DNA of 64,000 bases from Effrenium voratum (Eukaryota > Sar > Dinophyceae > Suessiales > Symbiodiniaceae), in NCBI GenBank assembly GCA_963377175.1, contig CAUJNA010003738.1:1346501-1410500 (forward strand), written 5' to 3'. Below, piece by piece: positions 34,797 to 42,559 of the stretch. How positions within the stretch are numbered: position 1 is the first letter of the stretch; each line of letters opens with the position of its first letter. The notes under the pieces were generated by a model. That model was not told the DNA's origin. It ran no database searches and saw only the letters and a program-made list of their open reading frames with translations. Both the position numbers and the translations under genes were made by a program.

Positions 34797-35378
34797 TCAC
34801 TTGTGCGAGGCCCATTGAGTCTTGCAAGCATCAATTGTGCGAGAAAGTCTTGTGGCGATGACTGACCACGCATACTTGGCTTTGGAATTGGTCTTAAGGG
34901 AACGGAGGAGTTCAATCTCTCCCTCAGTCCAAGGCTGCGAGGCTTCAGGTTCGGCCTCAGTAGAGGCATCAGTCCTGGTCGATGTGGTAGCTTCGCTTGG
35001 TCCACGAGCAGGTTTGGATGCCGTAGATCGTGAGGAGGCCAAATCACGTGTGCGGCGAGCTCGTTTTTTGTCGGGAGAAGACGGAGGAGGAGTGGGCGGA
35101 GCCCAATGATCAGGGAATTGTTCGTCATGATCAGTGGGAAGGTGTTCATCTGGAGCATCAGGAGGTGGCTCAAAGAGGTCCTCGAGGGGGGCCAGGAGGG
35201 GTGTTGGTGGTGAGTTGGTCAGGTCCTCAATGGCGGGGTTGAGCGTGGCCTCCGGTGCCAAATCAGGTTCGGCAGTCGGACTCTCAGTGAACTCGCGGAT
35301 GGTGGCGATGCCTTGTTGGGCAATGCCAAGGATGAGTTCGAAGTCTTGGAGCAGCTGGCGTGCTGTGTTGGTATCCAT
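34797..35378 (-). CDS. ORF4, SANT/Myb-domain accessory protein of the retroelement
   Basis: 193 residues from ATG. Residues 1-45 are acidic/hydrophobic (LLQDFELILGIAQQG). The middle is Pro/Asp/Glu-rich with a basic KKRARRTRD patch that could be a nuclear signal. Residues 148-193 form a SANT/Myb repeat with tryptophans at 150, 171 and 189 (QPWTEGEIELL, YAWSVIATRL, CKTQWASH). Such domains bind DNA or chromatin, so a role in target or chromatin recognition is inferred. The 5-prime end overlaps ORF3 by 95 bp in another frame, and the stop lies about 20 bp before the terminal repeat. Confidence 0.75.
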   Translation of the reverse strand: MDTNTARQLLQDFELILGIAQQGIATIREFTESPTAEPDLAPEATLNPAIEDLTNSPPTPLLAPLEDLFEPPPDAPDEHLPTDHDEQFPDHWAPPTPPPSSPDKKRARRTRDLASSRSTASKPARGPSEATTSTRTDASTEAEPEASQPWTEGEIELLRSLKTNSKAKYAWSVIATRLSRTIDACKTQWASHK

Positions 35379-38190
35379 GCTCGCAACGGATTTTGGTCAA
35401 ACAGTCAAACAGCTGCGGCACGAAAATCAGGTCAAATCTGTCAGGATGCAAAGGCAGAGAAGAAAACCAGTGTGGTTTCGCAAAGGACGGTTTTTCTTCT
35501 CTTTGTAAGGTGAAACCGTGTTGGAGGTACAACCTCTTCAACATTGCAAGATCCTGATCTCGCTGAAATTCAGGAAAGGAAACTCGGCTGATCAGCGTGC
35601 GTCTGGAATAATATCCAGATTCCTTATGTATCATTGGTGCGGCTGACTTGACGGAGAGCATGTTGTGCTTCTCATGCGAGGGAATGAAGGAGATGGTGCT
35701 GCTTGTGAGGTTCAGTCGGAACCCCAAGAAGTCCAGGGCGGCTTCTGTTTCCAGGAAGATGTCTCCTCCATAGAAGTGTTCGTCGCACAGTATGTTGGCT
35801 GCCGGAGTCGAGAGCCACCTGGGGGTTGCGATCACGAGTCTGTTGTCCACGTAGCGGAGCAGGAGAGTATCTTCAACGGAGCGAAGTCCCGATGTGATGT
35901 GAGTGTTGGTCCAACATTGTTCGGCGACCGCGATCACCATCAAACAGAGAGCTGGGGACGCGGGGGATCCCATCGGTGCCCCACGTGTTTGCCTGAATGA
36001 ACGAAGGCCGACAGAGAAGATCTGCATGTCAAGGGTGGCCTGAATGATCTCGGGGATGTCGTCGAGCCACAGGGTGCGTTGTGTGGGTTTGTGTCGGCGA
36101 CGGCGTCCGTTGTAGACGCGGGTGATGGCAGAGGTGTCAAGTGTGTCCACTGTGAGGTGTGTGGTAGAGGAGTGTGGTTGTCGTTGTCGGTACCAGGTTA
36201 GCAGTAGTCGCCAGGCTGCTAAGAAGCGGTCTTTGTCGATGGAGGTGAAAAAACCGGAAAGGTCCTGGTTTCGGTAGTCCAAATGGGTGTGGCCGAGGCT
36301 TAGAAACTCGTGCAAGGACCGCATGAGTTCAAAGAGGTCGCCACCTGAAAACGCGTCAGGGCAAGCCGTGGCCACCATGCTGTGGAGGAGCTTGGCGAGA
36401 GCGTCGAGCATGGGTCGGAAGAAGGCGCCAATGAAACTGATGATGGGCCGGGCAGTGGTCCAGTTCTTCTTCCTCTTCGGGAGGATGTAGGCGTTGGCTG
36501 GCCTTCCGAATCCGGTCACGGCCCAAGGATAGCGGCCGCGGAATCTGGTGACAATGGTTTCTCGTAGTCGTTGGTGGATCTCAATGGCAGGGACCGGCAG
36601 AGGGGCGAAGATGGCAGGGTCCGCAAAAGTGGCTTCCAACATCTTGCCGTAGAGAACGGGACAATAGATCATGAGTCGGGAGTCCGCATGGTCTTCGCAA
36701 TGGCGGACAAGGGGTTCCAGGGTATGCAGAGCCCGTTGGACGTGGGCGTGAAGAAAGTACTGTGATGTGTGTGAAAGGTGGAGGTCGAAATGGAATTCGA
36801 CAATAGTAGTGAGGGTTGATGGGTCGAGCGCGGGTAGGTTGTTGGTCCTGGCCCAGTGTTGAAATGCCTGGGTCAGGCGACTCATCAAGACCCCTCGTGG
36901 AGGAAAGAAGGAGTTGCGCATCGATCCGGATAGCATGTGGGCAGTGTCGGAGTCGAACAGCTCATGGGTGTCTGCACCGGAGAAAAGAAGGTGTCCGTCA
37001 TGCTTCGGGAGGGATGGGTGTCGTTGGGCGAGGTCGGTGCATGTGCAGGTCGTTTCACCGAGACTCCAGGTTTTTGCTGCCTGGAGATGTGAGAACAAGG
37101 CACTGGAGAGTCTCCGATGTGCCTTGAAGACAATGCGTGGTTGTGCCATGTGAAACGGTAAAGCGCTGCGAGTGGTAGATCGAATAAACCCGCGAAGTTG
37201 GGTTAAAAGCAGGGATCGGAAAGAAGGATGGGCGAGGAAGGGTGCAAGCATCGGTCTGGAGGGGCCAGGTGGAATGAGGCCCCGGAATCGTAAACTGGAT
37301 CGAATGGCGGAAAGGCATGCCTGGTGGTGTGGTTCAGGCAGGTGTGTGGCTATGCGATGAAGGACATAGAGAGCGGCGGGTGGGAAGTCTCTGCTCCGTA
37401 TGTAACGGATGGCATCAAATCGTCGTAGAGTGTTGCTGCCAAGATCGCCCAAAAATCGCCACAAATCCAGGCGGTTGTTCATGCGCTTGGCCAGGAAGGC
37501 CTGTTGTAGGGCGATGGGTAGTCGTAGTCGGCGGCGTTTTCGCCAGATGGTGGCGAAGCCCATGTGCCGGGATTGGGAGAAGTCCAATTGGCGTATGAAG
37601 CCCGTGCGTGGCCGGAAATGTTTCTCGATGAAGCCAAAATTGAGAGACGGTTGCAGTTCCTGGATGTAGAACTGTTCAGTGGCAAATAGGTCCGTTGCTG
37701 GAACGGCAGTGTGAATGGGCACCGAGGTGTAGTGGTGGAAAATGTCAAAATGTGCCCACCACCGGACTGCTAGTTCGGCATTGACCAGATGATGTCGCTG
37801 AACTTGGAGTAGTTTGCGAAGTCGGCTGTGGTCCCGTGCCATGAGGGAGGTGCGAGTGGCTCCGAGGTAGAAAAAGGTCTGCCACTTTGGATGGCTGGTG
37901 AATCTCAGATAAACCGCTGAAGGGACAAGCTGAGAAGAGAAATCGGAAGCAGGGTTGTCCAGGCCAAGTCGAGTAAGCAGGGCTTTCAGTCTGCCGGAAC
38001 CACAGGAGAGATGGCAGACGTCAAGTAGCTGAAGCTGTGCGAGTAGCCAGGAGCAAAAATGACGTGCGGTGACGTCATCGGTTGGGAAGAACCGAAGAGT
38101 GAAACGGAGGACAGTGAGAAATTGGCAGCAGTGGTGTTGCCAAAATTTGTGCTGCCTGGCTGTGCGTCGTTGTCGGTGTGCTGTTGAGAG
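35284..38190 (-). CDS. ORF3, GIY-YIG endonuclease plus reverse transcriptase
   Basis: 968 codons are open from just after the TGA at 38,191 to the stop at 35,284; the first ATG is at 37,842 (852 aa). The GIY-YIG region spans that ATG: VYL (Tyr 37,909-37,911), FYLGAT (Tyr 37,867-37,869), an R-x-H segment at 37,828-37,836, Glu in ATEQFYI (37,675-37,677) and Asn in PSLN (37,639-37,641). Starting at the ATG would remove both tyrosines, so translation probably enters from upstream. In ATG numbering, RT landmarks are ILPKRKK and TARPIISF (about 453-470), motif A QDLSGFFTSID (Asp527), motif B RGAPMGSPASPALC (620-633), motif C LRYVDNRLV (Asp666, Asn667) and FLGF (705-708). Motif C has YVDN where most RTs have YxDD. 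A C-x-C...GHLLFSG segment lies near 266-288. Function: target-primed reverse transcription; family placement is inferred. Confidence 0.85.
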   Translation of the reverse strand, partial: LSTAHRQRRTARQHKFWQHHCCQFLTVLRFTLRFFPTDDVTARHFCSWLLAQLQLLDVCHLSCGSGRLKALLTRLGLDNPASDFSSQLVPSAVYLRFTSHPKWQTFFYLGATRTSLMARDHSRLRKLLQVQRHHLVNAELAVRWWAHFDIFHHYTSVPIHTAVPATDLFATEQFYIQELQPSLNFGFIEKHFRPRTGFIRQLDFSQSRHMGFATIWRKRRRLRLPIALQQAFLAKRMNNRLDLWRFLGDLGSNTLRRFDAIRYIRSRDFPPAALYVLHRIATHLPEPHHQACLSAIRSSLRFRGLIPPGPSRPMLAPFLAHPSFRSLLLTQLRGFIRSTTRSALPFHMAQPRIVFKAHRRLSSALFSHLQAAKTWSLGETTCTCTDLAQRHPSLPKHDGHLLFSGADTHELFDSDTAHMLSGSMRNSFFPPRGVLMSRLTQAFQHWARTNNLPALDPSTLTTIVEFHFDLHLSHTSQYFLHAHVQRALHTLEPLVRHCEDHADSRLMIYCPVLYGKMLEATFADPAIFAPLPVPAIEIHQRLRETIVTRFRGRYPWAVTGFGRPANAYILPKRKKNWTTARPIISFIGAFFRPMLDALAKLLHSMVATACPDAFSGGDLFELMRSLHEFLSLGHTHLDYRNQDLSGFFTSIDKDRFLAAWRLLLTWYRQRQPHSSTTHLTVDTLDTSAITRVYNGRRRRHKPTQRTLWLDDIPEIIQATLDMQIFSVGLRSFRQTRGAPMGSPASPALCLMVIAVAEQCWTNTHITSGLRSVEDTLLLRYVDNRLVIATPRWLSTPAANILCDEHFYGGDIFLETEAALDFLGFRLNLTSSTISFIPSHEKHNMLSVKSAAPMIHKESGYYSRRTLISRVSFPEFQRDQDLAMLKRLYLQHGFTLQREEKPSFAKPHWFSSLPLHPDRFDLIFVPQLFDCLTKIRCEHGYQHSTPAAPRLRTHPWHCPTRHRHHPRVH

Positions 38191-38193
38191 TCA
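38191..38193 (-). other. In-frame TGA between ORF2 and ORF3
   Basis: The stop of ORF2 is in the same frame as ORF3, and no other stop occurs from ORF2 (open from 39,720) down to 35,286. This arrangement suggests stop readthrough to make a gag-pol-like fusion, or a single recent nonsense change in a fused ORF. Confidence 0.85.
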
Positions 38194-39684
38194 CTGGTAG
38201 AAGTGACTCGCAGCGGCCAGGATGCGGCCCAAGGCCGATGACCCCAGTTTTGATAGGGTTCGCACCGGGATGCCCCATAGCACAGCGGCTCGTTCGAGTT
38301 GGGCTCTGGTGTCGGAGTCCAGTGTGGTTGCCCATTTTGCGCAGTCGTTGGACCAGCTTTTTAGGACTTGCTTGCTCTCTTTGCTGGTTTTCTGGGAGGT
38401 GATCCATCGCTGGACTTTGGTGTCGGAAATGTCGGGTGGGAAGTTGTTGGTGAGCCATTGGCAAACGTGGGGAGGTGGTTGGAGCAAGTCGCGGGGCTCC
38501 TTCCAAGTGGGTGGGGAGGGGAGGGGGGGAGGGGTCGGGGTGCCGCCGTGGGTGGAGGGGGCTGGAGGGTTGCCGCCGTGGGTGGGGGGAGCCGGGGGGG
38601 GTTGGGAGTCGTCTGCAATGCGAGTGGGCAGGGGTAGGGCGGGGGATCCGTCCTGCGGTGATGTGTCAGGTGTAGTCAACCGTGGTCGCTTCATGCCGAA
38701 GTCCAGGAGGGAGGCCTGAGATGGATCGGCTGGGCGTTTGTTGGATGAGGTGGGTGTGGGGGGGAGGGGGGGGGATGAAGCCTGCTGGGCGAGTTGGTTG
38801 TGTGCGTCAGCAAGCTGTTGCTGAAGCTGGAGTATGGTGGCCGCGGAGGCCGGATCGGCCGTAGTGGTGGGTCGGAGGGAGATGAGGAAGTCGAAGATCT
38901 TGCTGGTGAGTAGCTTCATGGCTGCTGGTTTGGTGGTCGAGGCGCCCTCCTGCGTGGCTACATGGAGGGCGAGGGCGTCCAGGTCGAGGTGCCGTTGTCG
39001 GATTTGGCTGAGTAGTCCAGCAGCAAACACTGATTCCGGCATCGACTTTGCGACAACGATGCGGACTTCGCCTCCGTGGGCGAGGTGACGCAACCACCAA
39101 CTGTTCCACTGTTCGTGCATGAGGTGGAGGAGGGGGACGCGAGCGATGTCTTGTCCCTCGATGCCCATTTGCCGAGTAAACGCGGTGTGCGTTATGACCT
39201 TGGGCAGGTCGTACCCCGCGACGCGGGTGGTGTCGTAGTGATCGTCGCCAGGGTTGAACTCGGTTGGTGTTGGGACTGAGTGGACGGGTCGAAGGGCCGG
39301 GGGAGGTTTGGATTGCGAGGCGGTGGAGGGGGAGGGGAAAGGTGGAGGGCGGGTGAAGGGGCCGGGGGGAGGGGGGGGAAAGGGGTTGCCGCCGGGAGGG
39401 GGGGGGAGAGAGCCGCCAAAGGAGGGTGGACGAGGGCCGGGGTGTGGTGGGTAATGGGGAATAGGTTGGCCGTAGGTCTGACAGGGAGTCGGATGTGTAG
39501 TTGGCGGTGTCCATGTCGTGGAAGAGCATCCGTAGGAAGGTCCGGACAGGGCCCCGCACGGGTTTCCGGCCATGTTGTTGCCGTACATGATGCCATGATG
39601 ATGGGATGCCGTGGGCGAAGGCTGCGGTGGTAAGTTTTGCCTTTGGAGCATCGGAACCAAACCTCGAGGGGGTTGGAAAGCCAT
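38191..39684 (-). CDS. ORF2, proline-rich gag-like protein of the retroelement
   Basis: 497 residues from the ATG at 39,684. The open frame starts slightly further up, but without an ATG. The N-terminal third is Pro/Gly/Ser-rich. A folded-looking core follows, containing TEFNPGDDHYD and AAGLLSQIRQRHLDLDALAL, then a short coiled-coil-like LQQQLADAHNQLAQQ. After a second Pro/Thr-rich linker with a basic FGMKRPRL patch, a C-terminal module contains VCQWLTNNFPPDISD and LSKLGSSALGRILAAA. No zinc knuckle is seen. The likely role is nucleic-acid binding and particle assembly, inferred from position before the RT. Confidence 0.7.
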   Translation of the reverse strand: MAFQPPRGLVPMLQRQNLPPQPSPTASHHHGIMYGNNMAGNPCGALSGPSYGCSSTTWTPPTTHPTPCQTYGQPIPHYPPHPGPRPPSFGGSLPPPPGGNPFPPPPPGPFTRPPPFPSPSTASQSKPPPALRPVHSVPTPTEFNPGDDHYDTTRVAGYDLPKVITHTAFTRQMGIEGQDIARVPLLHLMHEQWNSWWLRHLAHGGEVRIVVAKSMPESVFAAGLLSQIRQRHLDLDALALHVATQEGASTTKPAAMKLLTSKIFDFLISLRPTTTADPASAATILQLQQQLADAHNQLAQQASSPPLPPTPTSSNKRPADPSQASLLDFGMKRPRLTTPDTSPQDGSPALPLPTRIADDSQPPPAPPTHGGNPPAPSTHGGTPTPPPLPSPPTWKEPRDLLQPPPHVCQWLTNNFPPDISDTKVQRWITSQKTSKESKQVLKSWSNDCAKWATTLDSDTRAQLERAAVLWGIPVRTLSKLGSSALGRILAAASHFYQ

Positions 39685-39798
39685 GAGAAAACACGGGGGA
39701 AAAGGAAATGTTCGAACCAAAAGCTGGTGAGCGGAATCAAGCGGGTAAGGTCACAAGGCGAGAGAACGGTCGCAGAAAGGCAGAACAGCAAAGCAAAG

Positions 39799-39815
39799 AA
39801 AAAAAAAAAAAAAAA
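39799..39815. repeat. A17 tract (T17 in sense) between ORF1 and ORF2
   Basis: A pure 17-base run, just upstream in sense of the ORF2 start. It could be slippery or simply replication-prone. Confidence 0.95.
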
Positions 39816-39877
39816 GCGATCAAACAGTGCACCAATTCTTTTCCTGGTCGGGTGGAAGATGGTACATTTGCGTCCCG

Positions 39878-41735
39878 CTAAGCCGGGCGCTGCAGCGCGA
39901 TGCCTCTCAGCATCGCAAACTTGGAGTGAAGGCACCACTTTTTGCCTCGGCGGCATGCGAAGTGGCGCCGCACGTTGTGTTGATCCTCGTGGCTTCCCCC
40001 GGATTCGAGGATTTTGTGCTGATTGATGGAGCGTAGTTCCCCAAAAGCGATGGCGCCGAGTTGAGACTTTCCGATTGTAAAGTTCTGCAAGAGCTGGCCG
40101 AGCGTGTCGGGCGTGCATGCCGTGGGGGTGGCCTGAGCGTAGCATCCAAAGCTCGGGTAGTCATGGTTCTCGGGCCTCCAAGCAGCGGGTCGGATCATGT
40201 TCTCATGGCACATGCGGCGCACTCGATCCGGGGTGGTGCCGTGCACATACATGACAGCGTGATGGGAGGCCGTGCCGGATCCAGCTTCCGGGTCTCCGCC
40301 AGCAACTGGCCAAGGATGAGGTCGAGGGAAACCAAGTGGTTGCGAACACCATGCCGTGTGATTCCCGTCCCAAGAGGTGGTAGAAGCTGGGACCGAACGG
40401 TATGGGATCATCCGTGTCCATGGTTCGCAGTTCCCAGCATTCCGCGAGGAGATCGGCATGTGAAGGTGGCAAAGCAGGGTCCAGGTTCATCAAAATGGCC
40501 TTAGTCTGTTCTATCCTGGAGATGTCCAAGGCTGGAAGCGGGTCCAGCTCCCCCAACTCCCTAGGCGTGGGAACTCGCAGCGGGTCAGTCTTGGCCGTGT
40601 CCATGACGTTTCTCCATAGATCAAGCCACCGGTTGTCGGAAGTGGTGGTGGCATTGATGTCCGCCTCCGATGGAGGGGGATCCAAATCATCGGTGTTGTC
40701 GAAGGGGGGTTGGGGAGGGTGAGGAGTAGCCAGCGTGGGTCGGGGAGGGGGAGGGGGAGTGGAAGTGAAGGCCGCCGCAGGTGCTGGGTGAGGGGGCAAG
40801 CTAGTGTTGTGGTGGCCGGTGCGGGAAGTGGGGTGGGGTTGCTGCCCATGGTGCTGCAGTGACCAGGACGATCGTTTTTCCTGGTTGTTTCGGTGGCCGG
40901 TGTGGCTGGCGCCATGGTGGTGCATGTCCCAGCGGTTTTTGTTCTGTGGTGGGTGTCCCCACGATTGGTTCCACCAGTGTGAGGAGGACCATTGAGACTT
41001 GTTGGAATCCTTCCCGGAAGTGCGCCAGGAGGTGGAATCATGAGTAGTGTGAGTGGGTCGGTGCGAAGTCGTGGCTCTGGGTGCAGGGGAGTGTCGATGG
41101 TGGGACCTGTGTCGGGGGGAGCGGGAGCGGAGGGAGACAGTGGAGTGGTGTGCACGTCGGGAGTGGTGGAGGTGTCGGGAAGGGGAACGTGACCTGCTGT
41201 AGCTGCGGGATCGTCGGGTGTCGTGTCGTCGGTGCGACTTGTTGCGCCTGCGATGGTGGCTGGTGTGGGAGTGGGAGTGTCGGTGCTGTCTGTGGCGGGA
41301 ACGGGATCTGCGAGAGTGGGGATGGTGCCGAGTGTCCGGGGGAGGGTGGTTGGTTGAGGAGGTAGCGGCAGGAGCCGCAGCGGCAGCTTCGGGCGCGCGC
41401 GCCGGCTGAGGCTCGGGCAGTGAAGATGGCATGCTGCTCTGAGTCATGAAAGGCATGATGGTGCCAGGTGCCAAGTTGCCGTAATTGGGAGGGCCACCGT
41501 AGGGCATCATGGCCATCGGGTTGCCAAAGTTCGAGAGGCCGCCGTAGGGCATCATGGGGAAAGGTGTGAAGGATGCCGTCTGCGAGTTGGGTGACGGTAC
41601 AAGGTTCATGGGCTGCGTCATCTGGGATGACAGCTGCAAGTTCGGTCCACAATTGCCTGGTGAGCCGGACGCGGTGCCGGTCGCAATGTTGTGTAGGAGC
41701 GAATGCATCATGTCATAGAGCTGGTGTCCAGCCAT
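39878..41735 (-). CDS. ORF1, SR/His-rich retroelement protein, frameshifted
   Basis: From the ATG at 41,735 (MAGHQLYDMM) one frame stays open to 40,203 (510 aa). It has Met/Pro-rich repeats (two MMPYGG), an Arg/Ser/His-rich domain about 90 residues long (SRSRSPSRH visible), a Thr/Pro linker and a conserved-looking block PTPRELGELDPLPALD. After about 40,340 that frame loses codon bias. A different minus-strand frame then carries it to 39,878, containing HHAVMYVHGTTPDRV and IGKSQLGAIAFGELRS. The third frame looks best for a short bridge (NHLVSLDLILGQLLAE). So one or two frameshifts at about 40,280-40,345 separate an N-terminal SR-type RNA-binding-like part from a C-terminal domain of unknown function. 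Confidence 0.65.
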
Positions 41736-41780
41736 CTCGCAAGGGAGAGAGAAGGTTGGAAAGGGGTGAAACAAAATCAC

Positions 41781-42225
41781 AACTGCGGCAAAAATGCGTC
41801 AATGGTGCAAATGCATGCGAGCACAAAGGGGTTCTCAGAGGTGCCTGTCAAGTGGCCTCATGAAAGTGCCTCATGTGGCTATGCCGATGAATCTGAATTG
41901 AACTCATCCGAGACGAAAGCTTCCATAAACACCCCGAATTGCAGAGTTGGTGTATGACCAACTCGTCACTGGCGCATGAAGCTTAGGAACCTAAAACCTC
42001 GTGGGCGCAGCCTTGCTTCAAAGGCAGGCAGTGCAACGCACATGAAACCAGCAGAGCACCATTTGGGTGCGGAATACCTTAAGACCTCAAGTTGCAGCCT
42101 TGATCGTGGTCAAGCGCGCTGAACGGCAGGTTGAATTTGAACGTATGAACGGTCTTCCCCTCGCAGGGGGCTCCCGCATGTGGCGAGTCCAGCCCACAGC
42201 GCCATGTCGGACAGGCCGTGGGTAA
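41781..42225 (-). other. Retroelement 5-prime leader
   Basis: About 445 bp between the 5-prime terminal repeat and ORF1, without a long ORF. Probably untranslated leader and promoter; no motif was recognised. Confidence 0.5.
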
Positions 42226-42491
42226 ACACACTTATCTCGAGAGGCTTCACTAGCCGAGATGAAAACCGCAGTCAGTAAAAATGCTCGAATGCAAATGCAA
42301 ATCAACAGGTCACAACGTCGACACCGAACAGGAAGCAACAGCGACAAACAGAAACCGCAAAAGGAAATAGGCAGGTACGTCGGATTGATCAGATCCGATA
42401 TCCCATGACTGAGGTAGCTTCGTTGAGTGCGGTCCCTCAGTCATGCCGCACTCCCCTGCAATGTGGAATTTCCGTCCGTGCTCCAGGACGC

Positions 42492-42502
<11 letters not shown>
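42226..42502 (-). repeat. Terminal direct repeat, 5-prime copy
   Basis: Base-for-base the same as 34,499-34,775. The two interleaved inverted repeats fall at about 42,404-42,414/42,435-42,445 and 42,425-42,432/42,446-42,453. The sense start lies inside the adjoining GT tract. Confidence 0.95.

Positions 42503-42549
<47 letters not shown>
42493..42549. repeat. (CA)n microsatellite at the element 5-prime edge
   Basis: About 28 CA units, continuous with the CACACAC end of the terminal repeat. Confidence 0.98.
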
Positions 42550-42552
<3 letters not shown>

Positions 42553-42559
42553 ACGCATG

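Larger units (their letters stand above)
34499..42502 (-). mobile_element. Retroelement with GIY-YIG/RT ORF and 277-bp direct terminal repeats
   Basis: Two identical 277-bp direct repeats (34,499-34,775; 42,226-42,502; offset 7,727) enclose about 7.45 kb with four minus-strand ORFs. Direct long repeats, an RT of non-LTR character, and a GIY-YIG nuclease are hallmarks of Penelope-like elements. The N-terminal position of the nuclease fits the permuted (Naiad/Chlamys-like) group known from protists. No integrase, aspartic protease, RNase H or tyrosine recombinase was seen, which argues against LTR or DIRS elements. Identical repeats and open ORFs imply recent insertion. The outer edges lie in GT-rich microsatellites on both sides. 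Confidence 0.85.

Noticed and set aside
38807..39694. 295-codon and 317-codon minus-strand frames overlapping ORF2
   Set aside because: They are shadows of ORF2 in other frames, with poor codon bias and Arg/Pro/His-biased composition.
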